Shown: positions 15,283-23,950 of the stretch, piece by piece
Position numbering within the stretch: position 1 is the stretch's first letter
How the letters are laid out: every line of letters starts with the position of its first letter
DNA from: a virus
Length of the DNA stretch: 31,327 nt
Virus record (IMG/VR): IMGVR_UViG_3300039018_000118
Span: 1 to 31,327 of that record
Strand: one strand, 5' to 3'
Notes under the pieces: model-generated
What the model saw: only the letters and a program-made list of their open reading frames with translations
What the model was told of the DNA's origin: nothing
The model's database searches: none
Program-made: the position numbers and the translations under genes

Positions 15283-16791
15283 ATGGCCACCATCAATCCA
15301 TTCCAAGCCCCGATCAACTACGCAGTCGATGTGCAAAGCCCTTTTGAGGCGGCACTCGGTGGGTTTAAGCTCGGTGCCGGTGTTGCTGAGGCTCGAGCAC
15401 AAGTAGAGGCCCAAAGACAGGCAACTGAGAATCAACGGGTTTTTGAGACTGGTCTGAGCACATTCTTTTCAAATCCAGACCGCAAGTTTGAGGACTTGGA
15501 GTCAATCCTACCAATGGCCAACAAGCAGCAATTTGATGCGCTGAAGGTCATTGGCCAGAACATGGGCGAAAGGCGTCTGGAGAGTTCCAAACTCTTCTAT
15601 GGCCAGCTTCTCTCGGCTATTGAGTCCAATCCAAAAATTGCTCGAAACTTACTTGAGCAGCGTATCCAAGCCGAGACTGATCCGCAGCAGCGCAGGGCAT
15701 TTCAAACAACCCTGGAATTCCTTGATGTCAGCCCAACTCAAGCGGCCCAGATGGTCGAATACACCGGCATGGGTGCATTCGGCAAGGACTGGTACGACAA
15801 CGTAACAAAGATTCGAGCTGAGCGCAGGACTGCAGAACTGCAACCAGATGTTTTGAGAAAAAATAAGGCTGATGCAGATGCCTCTGTGGCTGAGGCAGAA
15901 AGAAAAGTTGCAGAGGCAAAAAATACACCTGACAGGCTGAAAGCAGAGCAAGAGCTAAGACTGGCTCAAGTCAGGAAAGAAAGAGCAGACGCTGATGTGG
16001 CTGCTGGAACTGTGCAGTCTCGCATTGCGAAGGCTGCAGAGGAGGCCAAGCCTGCTCCTGGGTTTGCAATCATCCCAGAGGCAGAAAGAGCAAGCCTCGG
16101 ACTTCCACCTGGCGTCTATCAAAGAAATCTGGGAACGCAGAAGATCGAGCCTGTCAGCAAAGAACTTGTCAGAATCGACATGGGCCAGCAGCGCGAGACG
16201 CTGGCGCTCAAAGAACTGGACATTCCCAGAGCGCAGGAGTTTTCTGCGTCTGCAGCGTCTGCCAGGTCACTTGCGCGAGACTCCAAGGTCATTGCCGACT
16301 TGCTCAAGGGCAAAGGCGGCGGTGCCACAGTCAAGTTGACGGCTGATTTTGCCAAGACGCTTGGGTTTGAGACCGAGACCGTCAGGGCCAACGATCTTGC
16401 CAACTCTCTGGCAATTCGTGGTGCCACGCAGCTTCGACCACCAGGCTCTGGCTCCACATCAGACACTGAATTCAAAGCATTCGTCTCGGCATTCCCATCG
16501 CTGGCGAATTCTGAAGGAGGCCGCGAGTTGATGGCCAAGTATGCAGACGCCTTTGCAACACGGACAGCAAAACTTGCAGACCACGCCAGGAAGCTGATTC
16601 GTGAGGACAGGTACAGCGAAGAAGAGATCGCAAGATTCGACACGAGTCTTGGTGCCATTCTCAAAGACGATTTTTATCAGCGACCTGGGGCTGGTGCTCG
16701 TGCTCCTGCTGCAGCAGCTCCGGCACCTGCCATTCCTCCGGCTGCTCCGGCTGCTCCTGCAATGCCGCCTGGCTTCAGAGTCATTAGGTAA
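15283..16791 (+). CDS. DNA ejection protein, P22 gp20-like
   Basis: The protein has 502 residues (P22 gp20 has 471). The N-terminal PFQAPINYAVDVQSPFEAAL is followed by long helical, Gln/Ala/Arg-rich segments and a coiled-coil-like run (DASVAEAERKVAEAKNT, about residues 205-221). A Pro/Ala-rich tail (APAIPPAAPAAPAMPPG) ends the protein and resembles the linkers in the next product. The order gp7-gp20-gp16 supports the call more than sequence similarity does. It lacks Cys and is likely membrane-interacting after ejection. Confidence 0.7.
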   Translation: MATINPFQAPINYAVDVQSPFEAALGGFKLGAGVAEARAQVEAQRQATENQRVFETGLSTFFSNPDRKFEDLESILPMANKQQFDALKVIGQNMGERRLESSKLFYGQLLSAIESNPKIARNLLEQRIQAETDPQQRRAFQTTLEFLDVSPTQAAQMVEYTGMGAFGKDWYDNVTKIRAERRTAELQPDVLRKNKADADASVAEAERKVAEAKNTPDRLKAEQELRLAQVRKERADADVAAGTVQSRIAKAAEEAKPAPGFAIIPEAERASLGLPPGVYQRNLGTQKIEPVSKELVRIDMGQQRETLALKELDIPRAQEFSASAASARSLARDSKVIADLLKGKGGGATVKLTADFAKTLGFETETVRANDLANSLAIRGATQLRPPGSGSTSDTEFKAFVSAFPSLANSEGGRELMAKYADAFATRTAKLADHARKLIREDRYSEEEIARFDTSLGAILKDDFYQRPGAGARAPAAAAPAPAIPPAAPAAPAMPPGFRVIR

Positions 16792-16803
16792 TGGAACAAC
16801 ACG

Positions 16804-19404
16804 ATGGCAACATATAAAGTCCAAGCACCTGATGGCAGCATCATTGAGCTAGAAGGCCCAGAAGGCGCAACTGATGTGCAACTGGGTCAGGCTGCGCAAG
16901 CAGCCTATGCGCAGCGCCAGCAACGCGCTCAAGCAGCCCCAGCATCTGCTCCTGCCGCAGCGCCTATGGCTGCACCTGCTCCTGCAGTTTCGGCTCCTGT
17001 TGCACCCGCTACAGACCTATCGGCATTGTCGGCTCAGTTTGCTGGTCAGCCAGCACCGGAGACCACTTTGTCCGGCCTCGCTGGCGCAGCCACCCGTGGC
17101 CTAGCATTGCCTGCCGCTGGTGCTGCTGCTGGTGCGTTAATAGGCGCACCGTTTGCTGGCGTTGGCGCTGTGCCTGGCGCAATTGCTGGGGCTGGTGCAG
17201 CCACCTTGGCCCAGGTCGTTGGCGACCCCATCGTCAGCACCATCAACAGCCTGTTTGGCACGCAGTACACGATGCCAACGGATGCGATGGCTGATCTGCT
17301 GACTCGCGTTGGTGTCCCGCAGGCCAGGAGCCAGGCCGAAAAGATTGTCCAAGCCACTGCTGCCGGTGCAAGCATGGCCGGAGGCACGGTGGCTGCTGGC
17401 CGAGCAATCCAGTCTGCTGCTGGCCAAGCGGCTCCTGTGACCCGCGAGGTCGGTCGCATGTTGGCCACCCAGCCAGGCCTGCAAGCTGTCAGCGGAGCTG
17501 CTGGTGGTGCGGCTGGCCAAGTAGCCCAGGAAATGGGCGCTGGTACCGCAGGGCAAATTGCGGCATCGGTTGCAGGTGGTCTGACTCCTCTTGGCGTTAC
17601 GGCGGCAACACGCAGGGCACGCAGAGCACCGGCACCTGCTCCTGCACCTCGCGTCGAGCCAACCTTTGAGGCTCCTCCTGCAGCACCCGCTGCGATGGCA
17701 CCTGAAGCCCCTGCAGCCCCTCCAATGGCTGCGGCAACACCAGAGGCGCCACCTCCTGCCCCCGGCCCTGCTGGCGCACCTATGGGCACGGCGATGGCCC
17801 CTGAAGTGCCGCCTGCGGCCCCTGGGACTGCCGTTCCGGCTGGCGATGTGGGCGAGGTGTTGAACCTGGCTCGCAAGGCAGGAGGCATGGGTCCAGGGTC
17901 CACTGCGGCCAAGGCCAAGCTGGTCGACATGGCCCAGGTTAACCCCGAGGCCCGTGCAGCAGCCGAGCGCTTGGGCATTGATGTGCCGTTTGACGTACTG
18001 AGCGACAACCCGCAGGTGCGCAGCGCTGTGGGCCTGACCCGTGCGTTGGTCGCAGGTGAGGCCGAGGCAGCATGGGAAAATACTGTTCGCCAGTCCATCC
18101 AGCGTGCAGACGAAATTTCGCAGCAGTTCGATGCGGCCTTTATTGAAGGCAGGCCAGCCCCAGGGCTTACATCACAAAAGATCGTGGATTCGCTTACAGC
18201 AACTCGGACGAAAGTAATTGAAGATGCACAAAATCTTTATAACCAAGTTCAAGACGTTGTTTTAAAAGAAACTCCGGTAAACGTTGATAGCTTGAAAAAA
18301 ACTATCAGTGATATTCGAAGAGATTACCCTGGGTCTTCTAAAAATAATCCAGCCATAGAAAAACTTGAAAAATTAGCCGAAGAAGGCATGACGTATGGTG
18401 ATTTGTCTTTTGAAAAGAGTTTTTTAGGAGCTGCAAAACGTGCAGGCACAGATAACGTTTACTCTAAAAGTTTAAACCTTGGAATAATTAAACAGCTTGA
18501 AGGTGCTTTAGCTAAAGATCAACTTGACAACGTTGAACGCTTAGCTGGAGAAGAAACACGCAGACAGCTCCGTGCTGCTCATCTGTTAACTGCAAAGCAG
18601 AAGGCACTTGAAGAACGCATCATTGGCGCATTCGGCAAAGAAATTGATGGCAGCGTGGCCCAACGTATGCAGACGGCCATCAGTACGGCAGCCAAAGGCG
18701 ATGCCGCTGCCTTCAACCGGCTGATGAAGGTCGTGCCAAAGGAGCTGCAGAAGGAGACGCTGGCCACGGCGCTGGCGTCTGTCACTGCAGGTAAGGCGGC
18801 AGGCCGTGCGGCGGCAGGGTCTGTCGAGACTGTGTTTAGCCCTGCTGAATTCACCAAGGTCTACCGTGGCCTTCGTGCCAACCCGCCTGTTTATTCCCAG
18901 ATGGTCAAGATCATGGGGCCAGAGTGGGACCGTGCATCGCGTGACCTCTACGAAATTTCAAGGCGCATCGCAGACGCACAGGCTCGCATCCCAACCACCG
19001 GCAAGGCAAACCAGATACTTGGTGAGGCTGCAGTCGAGGGATTGATGGGCAAGATCATGTCCAGCAGTCTGGCGCAGCGTGCAGCCACTGGAGTTGCCAG
19101 CATGGTCCCTGGCGGTGGATTGGTGGCACCAGACATCGTTGGGTTTATGGCTGGAGCCAAGGGCGCTGGCGTGCAGAAAGCGGCCAAGCTGTTTGCCTCT
19201 CCAGAGTTCCAGGAGCTGGCTGTGCAGTCTGCCACCAAAGGCGGCAATCCGAGCCAGGCGGCCATGCGTCGCACGGCCATGAGCAAGGCGTTTGGGGATT
19301 TCGCAAGAGAGGCAAACCTGCCACAATCTCTGGACGCACGAATTCAGTACCTGCAGAACGCAATACAGGCAGGACGACAATTTGAGCAGGAGCAACAACA
19401 ATGA
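16804..19404 (+). CDS. Large DNA ejection protein, P22 gp16-like position, with Ala/Pro linkers
   Basis: The protein has 866 residues (P22 gp16 has 609). It starts with a small domain (MATYKVQAPDGSIIELEGPE) common at the start of phage ejection or internal virion proteins. An Ala/Pro linker (about 40-75), a Gly/Ala-rich hydrophobic stretch (about 90-160, possible membrane insertion), a second Pro-rich linker (about 272-350) and a long helical region (from about 380) follow. Residues about 455-589 come from DNA clearly richer in A+T than its surroundings (18170-18570), a sign of intragenic exchange. The TGA overlaps the tailspike ATG (19401-19404). A lytic or other catalytic domain is not visible. 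Confidence 0.7.
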   Translation: MATYKVQAPDGSIIELEGPEGATDVQLGQAAQAAYAQRQQRAQAAPASAPAAAPMAAPAPAVSAPVAPATDLSALSAQFAGQPAPETTLSGLAGAATRGLALPAAGAAAGALIGAPFAGVGAVPGAIAGAGAATLAQVVGDPIVSTINSLFGTQYTMPTDAMADLLTRVGVPQARSQAEKIVQATAAGASMAGGTVAAGRAIQSAAGQAAPVTREVGRMLATQPGLQAVSGAAGGAAGQVAQEMGAGTAGQIAASVAGGLTPLGVTAATRRARRAPAPAPAPRVEPTFEAPPAAPAAMAPEAPAAPPMAAATPEAPPPAPGPAGAPMGTAMAPEVPPAAPGTAVPAGDVGEVLNLARKAGGMGPGSTAAKAKLVDMAQVNPEARAAAERLGIDVPFDVLSDNPQVRSAVGLTRALVAGEAEAAWENTVRQSIQRADEISQQFDAAFIEGRPAPGLTSQKIVDSLTATRTKVIEDAQNLYNQVQDVVLKETPVNVDSLKKTISDIRRDYPGSSKNNPAIEKLEKLAEEGMTYGDLSFEKSFLGAAKRAGTDNVYSKSLNLGIIKQLEGALAKDQLDNVERLAGEETRRQLRAAHLLTAKQKALEERIIGAFGKEIDGSVAQRMQTAISTAAKGDAAAFNRLMKVVPKELQKETLATALASVTAGKAAGRAAAGSVETVFSPAEFTKVYRGLRANPPVYSQMVKIMGPEWDRASRDLYEISRRIADAQARIPTTGKANQILGEAAVEGLMGKIMSSSLAQRAATGVASMVPGGGLVAPDIVGFMAGAKGAGVQKAAKLFASPEFQELAVQSATKGGNPSQAAMRRTAMSKAFGDFAREANLPQSLDARIQYLQNAIQAGRQFEQEQQQ
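18170..18570 (+). other. AT-rich segment inside the ejection protein gene
   Basis: Over about 400 bases the codons change to A/T-ending forms (many AAA, GAA, GTT, TTA, AAT), unlike the GC-rich codons on both sides. The frame stays open throughout, so this is a clean in-frame replacement. The encoded segment is helical and Lys/Glu-rich. A segment exchanged with a phage of lower GC content is the simplest reading. Confidence 0.75.
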
Positions 19405-21713
19405 GCGCACTCTCGATTCAAGTCCCATTCCCTGTCTTTCAGGACAGGGATGGACAGCCGCTGGATAACGGGTACATCTGGATTGGCCAGGCAAATCTGA
19501 ACCCTCAGACCAACCCTGTCGTGGCCTACTATGACGCTGCACTGACCATCGTGGCAGCACAGCCCCTGCGCACGCTCAATGGTTACGTTTCACGCGCAGG
19601 CACACCAGCTCAGATTTATGTTGATGGCGTGAACTTCAGCATCCTGGTGCAGGACAGCAAAGGCTCGATGGTCTACAACTTCCCAGATGGCACTGGCATC
19701 AGCCCGGACGCCTGCGGAGTGACCTACAACCCACCATTCACTGGTGCGGTCTCATATCCTGTCTGCGAAAAGTTAGAGCAGACCGTCAGTGTCAAAGACT
19801 TTGGCGCTGTTGGTGATGGCGTGGCTAACGATACAGCAGCGCTTCAGTTGGCTTTGGATGCTGGTGCGTCTGCTGTTTACTTTCCAGCAGGAACGTACAA
19901 AATTCAAGCAACCGCCGGTGTCGGTGTGACCATTCCAGCATCCATTGTGCTGTATGGCGATGGCATGGAGTCCACGGTAATCAAATCCGTACCGACTACT
20001 TTGTCAGACAACTTGTTGTACTCAAACAACCTGTTTACCACTGACGATGGTTTGGATGAAGTTGTTTTCCGTGACATGACGCTTGATGGTTCGGGTACTG
20101 GCCCAGGTGTTGGTGATGGTCATGAATACGCACTCGTCTTGACCTACAACGTCAACCGATTGACGTTTGAGAATGTGCGGGTAATTGAGTACTCAAGCGA
20201 TTGGGACGGCACATCGAAGTCTGTCTACGACAGGCACTTTCAAGCCATCACAGTTCGCAACGACACGGATACAGAGTACACGCAGTTTTTTAACTGCCAA
20301 CTGCGCGACAACCACTACGAGCAAGTGGATGTCTACTACCCTTACACCAGCGAGGCGTGGACGATCATTGACGGATGCTCGGAGATTAACACCGCAGCTA
20401 TTCCAGACTCTCACACGGCCTTCATGGTGACTGGTGGTCACTTGACGTTGACAAACTCGTTCTTTAAGAACACCAAGTTTTCAACGATCAACATCAACAA
20501 CACCAAGAGCGTGTTGGTTGATTCCAATCACTTCATTGACCAGTACCAGATCCCACTGTCGCAGGTTGTCAACGTCGGCCACAGCCTTTGGTATGGTTGC
20601 GACAACGTGGTCATCACGAACAACCATTTTGAGAACTGTGATTCGGCTGCCATTAGTCATGCGGGTGGAAGTGGAATTGTGATCGCTAACAACGTCATCA
20701 TTGACGGTGGGTTGAACCCAATCAAGTTGAGAGCAGAACTCAGAGATGACGGCTCTCCAAGCGGTTTTTCTGTTGCCTTCCCTGATTACCCATTGCCAAC
20801 CATCGGCATCAGCTATGATGTAAAAATCGTCAACAACGTCATTGCTGGAGCAACCTACACAAGCGGAGTTTCCAGCCGAGCAGTGTGGCTTTCGTATGTA
20901 GATCCATCAGATGGCTACTGGTACAACGTGGATATTTCCGGCAACACCATCTCAATGTTGAATGCTCCCGATGACACGCACTACCCGATCTGGGCTGACC
21001 AAGTGGAAGAAGTCAACATCGTTGACAATTACTTCAACTACAAGTTCACAGCCATTTACTCCACAGGCAAGTCTGACAATGTGCGTATTGTCGGAAACAC
21101 TTTTGGTGGAAACGTGTCCACACAATCGGACGACATTGTTTTCACCGGAGGTGGTGGGACAATTACCTCTAAAGAATTGCGCATTGAAAACAATCGGTTT
21201 ATTGCAATTCCGCGTGAAACCGCAACAAATATTACTGTTGCATTTGGCCGCAGTTTTGACGGTATTTTTATTCTCAACAATATCAATACCAAGCCTGAAA
21301 GTCTTATCAACACAACGTCGCCATACTTTGCGTCGAACACCTTGCCTGGAATGGTGACAACAACGCCAACGACCGGTATTTACCGAGCTTTTGATCGAGT
21401 TGCAACTATTCCTGCTGCTGGAAGACCACCAGAGTATGTGTGCAGTGAACCAGGCTGCTTTGCAACTTTCACAGCAACGGCAAGTGGCACGGCTGGTGAA
21501 TACACCCTGACTGTGACAGACGGAACGCAGTTCTTGGCTGGTCAACGAATCAACGTCACTGGTGTTGGATCAGGCGGGACAAATCGTTATTTCGTCGTGT
21601 GTGATGTTGCTGGAAATACTTTGAACGTCGATAGGACTGTTTTGACCACAGCTGCTGGGCAAACCGTAACTGCTGTCAACCCTACATTTGTCAAAACCTC
21701 GAACTACTCATAA
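19401..21713 (+). CDS. Tailspike: P22-like head-binding domain plus pectate-lyase-type beta-helix
   Basis: The protein has 770 residues. Residues 1-100 (PFPVFQDRDGQPLDNGYIWI, GQANLNPQTNP, LNGYVSRAGTPAQIYVDG) resemble the P22 tailspike head-binding domain, which attaches to gp10/gp4. A short neck leads to VSVKDFGAVGDGVANDTAAL (130-149), the hallmark opening of Pectate_lyase_3-type right-handed beta-helices. Repeated N-N-x-F/I rungs (NNHFEN, ANNVII, VNNVIAG, GNTFGG) continue to about residue 640. The C-terminal about 90 residues form a separate beta domain (EYTLTVTDGTQFLAGQRINV). It should bind and perhaps cleave a host surface polysaccharide; no catalytic residues can be assigned by eye. GC content falls along the helix part. 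Confidence 0.9.
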   Translation: MSALSIQVPFPVFQDRDGQPLDNGYIWIGQANLNPQTNPVVAYYDAALTIVAAQPLRTLNGYVSRAGTPAQIYVDGVNFSILVQDSKGSMVYNFPDGTGISPDACGVTYNPPFTGAVSYPVCEKLEQTVSVKDFGAVGDGVANDTAALQLALDAGASAVYFPAGTYKIQATAGVGVTIPASIVLYGDGMESTVIKSVPTTLSDNLLYSNNLFTTDDGLDEVVFRDMTLDGSGTGPGVGDGHEYALVLTYNVNRLTFENVRVIEYSSDWDGTSKSVYDRHFQAITVRNDTDTEYTQFFNCQLRDNHYEQVDVYYPYTSEAWTIIDGCSEINTAAIPDSHTAFMVTGGHLTLTNSFFKNTKFSTININNTKSVLVDSNHFIDQYQIPLSQVVNVGHSLWYGCDNVVITNNHFENCDSAAISHAGGSGIVIANNVIIDGGLNPIKLRAELRDDGSPSGFSVAFPDYPLPTIGISYDVKIVNNVIAGATYTSGVSSRAVWLSYVDPSDGYWYNVDISGNTISMLNAPDDTHYPIWADQVEEVNIVDNYFNYKFTAIYSTGKSDNVRIVGNTFGGNVSTQSDDIVFTGGGGTITSKELRIENNRFIAIPRETATNITVAFGRSFDGIFILNNINTKPESLINTTSPYFASNTLPGMVTTTPTTGIYRAFDRVATIPAAGRPPEYVCSEPGCFATFTATASGTAGEYTLTVTDGTQFLAGQRINVTGVGSGGTNRYFVVCDVAGNTLNVDRTVLTTAAGQTVTAVNPTFVKTSNYS

Positions 21714-21722
21714 GGATCAGTC

Positions 21723-22214
21723 ATGTTGAAAACTGTTGGATTCCCATCATCTCGCACAGGCGACCAGACCATTGTTGCTGGAAACCTTGTTATCGGCACA
21801 GCTGGAAAAGGCATCGACTTTTCAGCAGACAGCCATGCAACAGGAATGACCAGTGAGCTGCTGGATGACTACGAAGAAGGCACTTGGGCTTTGACTGTTA
21901 CCCCTGGATCAGGAGCATTCACCTCTGTAACACCACAGGTTGCTCGATATACAAAAATTGGGAATACCGTTGTTGCGACATTTAGGTACACCGTCGCCAA
22001 TGCCGGAACCGCTGGGTCAAACGTGACAATCAGTTTGCCGTTTACAGCAGTGGGGCAAGATTGTGGAACATTTAGGGAAAATGCTGTTACTGGACAGCAA
22101 GGCAGCGTTGCTGCCAGCGCAGGCGCAGCTTCCGCAATCGTTCGGTATTACGACAACAGTTTTGCTGGTGGAACTGGTGTAGATGTTACTGGCACGATCA
22201 CTTTTACAGTTTAA
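21723..22214 (+). CDS. Stand-alone tail-fibre C-terminal domain protein
   Basis: The protein has 163 residues. GIDFSADSHATG and SELLDDYEEGTWALTV (about residues 35-63) form a pattern found near the C-terminus of many phage fibres and tailspikes. The remainder is beta-rich (YTKIGNTVVATFRYTV, GTITFTV end). Here it is a separate gene ten bases after the tailspike, with AAGGA before the ATG, so it may be a second receptor-binding subunit or a split-off part of a longer fibre. It is somewhat AT-richer than the gp4-gp10 part of the window. Confidence 0.7.
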   Translation: MLKTVGFPSSRTGDQTIVAGNLVIGTAGKGIDFSADSHATGMTSELLDDYEEGTWALTVTPGSGAFTSVTPQVARYTKIGNTVVATFRYTVANAGTAGSNVTISLPFTAVGQDCGTFRENAVTGQQGSVAASAGAASAIVRYYDNSFAGGTGVDVTGTITFTV

Positions 22215-22225
22215 TTTTTGTTTTA

Positions 22226-22249
22226 ATCCGTACTGGCCCGGATGACCAG
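22226..22249 (+). promoter_or_regulatory. Candidate compact RNA pseudoknot upstream of a small gene
   Basis: ATCCG (22226-22230) is complementary to CGGAT (22239-22243), and CTGG (22233-22236) to CCAG (22246-22249). The two pairings interlock as an H-type pseudoknot with two-base connectors, in the 60-base leader of the next gene. The 2-nt third connector is geometrically tight, so one of the two stems may form alone. No covariation can be tested here. Confidence 0.3.
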
Positions 22250-22274
22250 AGATTGGTTTTGATTGGAGATCAAA

Positions 22275-22523
22275 ATGGCTTTAGAAAAAATTGAAATTGT
22301 TGACCGCATCGAAGTGGTCGAAAACGGATGCGTTCAAGTACGCACCAAGACTGCCATCATGGAAGACGGAAAACAGATCAGTGGTAACTTCCACCGTCAT
22401 GTCGTTGCCCCAGGTGATGACTACAGTGGCGAAGATGCTCGTGTGCAAGCCATCTGCTCTGCCACGCACACTGCTGACGTGATTGCAGCGTACAAGGCAG
22501 CCATTGCTGCACAAGGAGTCTGA
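22275..22523 (+). CDS. Conserved small hypothetical protein (82 aa)
   Basis: I chose ATG 22275 because GGAG lies five bases upstream (22265-22268); a TTG at 22263 would add four residues. The sequence LEKIEIVDRIEVVENGCVQV is followed by HRHVVAPGDDYSGEDARVQA and HTADVIAAYKAA. I know near-identical patterns from many environmental phages, where they lie near tail fibre genes, without a known function. It is acidic, with a beta start and a helical end. Confidence 0.65.
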   Translation: MALEKIEIVDRIEVVENGCVQVRTKTAIMEDGKQISGNFHRHVVAPGDDYSGEDARVQAICSATHTADVIAAYKAAIAAQGV

Positions 22524-22524
22524 C

Positions 22525-22878
22525 ATGTCCACCAATTCACAAATTGCATTCGCCCCCCTCGGCAAGACCGCAGTCGTAGCAGCCACAACCTCAGCCCCCA
22601 CTGGCATCCAAGCGCCTGTCTATGAAAAGTTCGACCCGCAGAACGCAGGTCAGTTTCGATTCATCAATGCAGGCAACACCACGGTGTTCTTGGGCACAGG
22701 TAGCACCGCTGCAGAGGCCGCTGCAAATGCTGTGGCACCTGTGGCTGGAACGCCATCGGCAGCCATCGTGCTGGTGGCCGGTGCCGTGGAGATTCTGCGC
22801 TTCAACCAGACCACGTTCTTCAGCGGCCTGTCCAGCGCAGCAGCCACGGTCTACATCACGCCAGGCCAGGGGTTGTAA
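22525..22878 (+). CDS. Small beta-rich hypothetical protein (117 aa)
   Basis: The start is ATG 22525 with AAGGAG upstream (22513-22518); an upstream in-frame start lacks support. The product is Ala/Thr/Val-rich: SQIAFAPLGKTAVVAATTSA, GQFRFINAGNTTVFLGTG, VYITPGQGL at the end. It looks like a small beta-sandwich akin to the tandem pair at 13002-13683 in style, though direct similarity is weak. A virion surface role is a guess. The TAA overlaps the next ATG by one base. Confidence 0.6.
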   Translation: MSTNSQIAFAPLGKTAVVAATTSAPTGIQAPVYEKFDPQNAGQFRFINAGNTTVFLGTGSTAAEAAANAVAPVAGTPSAAIVLVAGAVEILRFNQTTFFSGLSSAAATVYITPGQGL

Positions 22879-23081
22879 TGAATCAGGTCGATGCAACCGA
22901 TGCACGACTGCAGACGCACGAGGAAATTTGTGCACTGAGGTACGAGGCCATCCAAAAGTCGTTTGAGTCGGGCAGCAAGCGCATGAGCCGCATCGAGTAC
23001 ATCCTCTATGCGCTCATTGCCGTGACGCTGCTCGGCCCAGGCTTTGCTGCGGAGATGTTGAAAAAGATGCTGGGGGTTTGA
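22878..23081 (+). CDS. Small membrane protein of the lysis region, XhlA-like in layout
   Basis: The protein has 67 residues. A charged N-terminal helix (ARLQTHEEICALRYEAIQKS) leads into RMSRIEYILYALIAVTLLGP, with one membrane segment at about residues 40-57, and a short basic tail. Helix-then-membrane proteins of this kind (haemolysin XhlA type) accompany holins, which fits the holin gene 460 bases downstream. The start overlaps the previous stop (TAATG) and the end overlaps the next ATG (TGATG). An accessory lysis role is inference. Confidence 0.6.
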   Translation: MNQVDATDARLQTHEEICALRYEAIQKSFESGSKRMSRIEYILYALIAVTLLGPGFAAEMLKKMLGV

Positions 23082-23536
23082 TGATTGACCTCACCAAAGC
23101 CATTGGGGCAATTGCCGCAAGCGTTGCGGCGCTGGGCGGCAGCTACACCTTGGCCGACAAGTTCGGCTGGTTTGATCGAGCCATATTGGAATGGGCACCA
23201 GAGCACTTCAAGATCGTGGCCGAGGCCGGGAAGCCGATCAACGTCACAGTTGCGAGAATCAAAAAGCGTGATGATTGCTCTGTCGAGAGCTTCACGCCCA
23301 GCATCCGTGACGCAGCGGGGATGATTCATGCAGCGACGACCACGGCCAGCAAGTTCAGCGGCCCAGCAGGGCCAGAGATTGACACCTTCACGTACCAGCT
23401 TACCCTGGTGCAAAAGGAAAAAATTGCGGCTGGCAGCGCCACCTTGCTGGCGACGATCAAATACAAATGCCCCGAGGGTGAGCGCGTCGTGCAGTACCCG
23501 CGCCACCCCAACCTAAGTTTTGACCTGAAAGGGTAA
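23081..23536 (+). CDS. Hypothetical protein with N-terminal hydrophobic segment in lysis region
   Basis: The protein has 151 residues from ATG 23081. Residues about 5-25 (KAIGAIAASVAALGGSYTLA) are hydrophobic and could anchor the protein or act as a signal; the remainder (DKFGWFDRAILEWAPEHFKI, then a beta-rich soluble part with KIAAGSATLLATIKYKC) would be periplasmic. The position between a small membrane protein and the holin suggests a lysis accessory such as a spanin-like or regulatory protein. I see no lipobox, no coiled coil and no Rz1-like Pro-rich region, so I do not call it a spanin. Confidence 0.55.
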   Translation: MIDLTKAIGAIAASVAALGGSYTLADKFGWFDRAILEWAPEHFKIVAEAGKPINVTVARIKKRDDCSVESFTPSIRDAAGMIHAATTTASKFSGPAGPEIDTFTYQLTLVQKEKIAAGSATLLATIKYKCPEGERVVQYPRHPNLSFDLKG

Positions 23537-23539
23537 GCA

Positions 23540-23950
23540 ATGCTCGGACGTGACGCGCTTCTTTCTGTTGGTGGCAAACTCATTGACAAGCTGATCCCAG
23601 ACCCGGAGGCCAAGGCCAAGGCCCAGCTTGAGCTGGCGAAGATGGCCCAGGACGGTGAGCTGGCCAAGATGGCCAACGACACCGAGCTGTACAAGGCCGA
23701 GCAGGGCAATATCACCGAGCGCCACAAGGCCGACATGGGCAGCGACTCATGGCTGTCCAAAAACATCCGGCCCATGACCCTGATTTTCATCCTGGTGGCG
23801 TATTTCATCTTTGCCATGATGAGTGCCTACGGCCACAACGCCAACCAGTCCTATGTCGAGCTGCTGGGCCAGTGGGGAATGCTCATCATGTCGTTTTACT
23901 TTGGTGGGCGCACACTTGAGAAAATCATGGACATGAAAGCACGCAAATGA
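23540..23950 (+). CDS. Holin, GTA_holin_3TM-like
   Basis: The protein has 136 residues. A charged amphipathic N-terminal half (KLIPDPEAKAKAQLELAKMA) is followed by two membrane segments, IRPMTLIFILVAYFIFAMMS (about residues 76-95) and a second at about 105-123 (VELLGQWGMLIMSFYFGG), then a basic end (KIMDMKARK). The PDPEAKAKAQLELAK start is a hallmark of this holin family. It would form the lesion that releases the endolysin encoded next, whose ATG overlaps its stop. Confidence 0.85.
   Translation: MLGRDALLSVGGKLIDKLIPDPEAKAKAQLELAKMAQDGELAKMANDTELYKAEQGNITERHKADMGSDSWLSKNIRPMTLIFILVAYFIFAMMSAYGHNANQSYVELLGQWGMLIMSFYFGGRTLEKIMDMKARK

Noticed and set aside
17046-18098. 350-codon Ala/Pro-rich minus-strand frame across the ejection gene
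   Set aside because: Low-complexity Ala/Pro on the complement of an Ala/Pro-coding region is expected; no start signal is seen.
16804-19404. Tape-measure protein, from its length and helical content
   Set aside because: All neck and coat marks are of P22-like short-tailed type, with no tail tube, sheath or chaperone genes; the position fits an ejection protein.
23081-23536. Spanin (Rz/Rz1-type) assignment
   Set aside because: There is no lipobox, coiled coil or embedded second frame; only location in the lysis region would support it.
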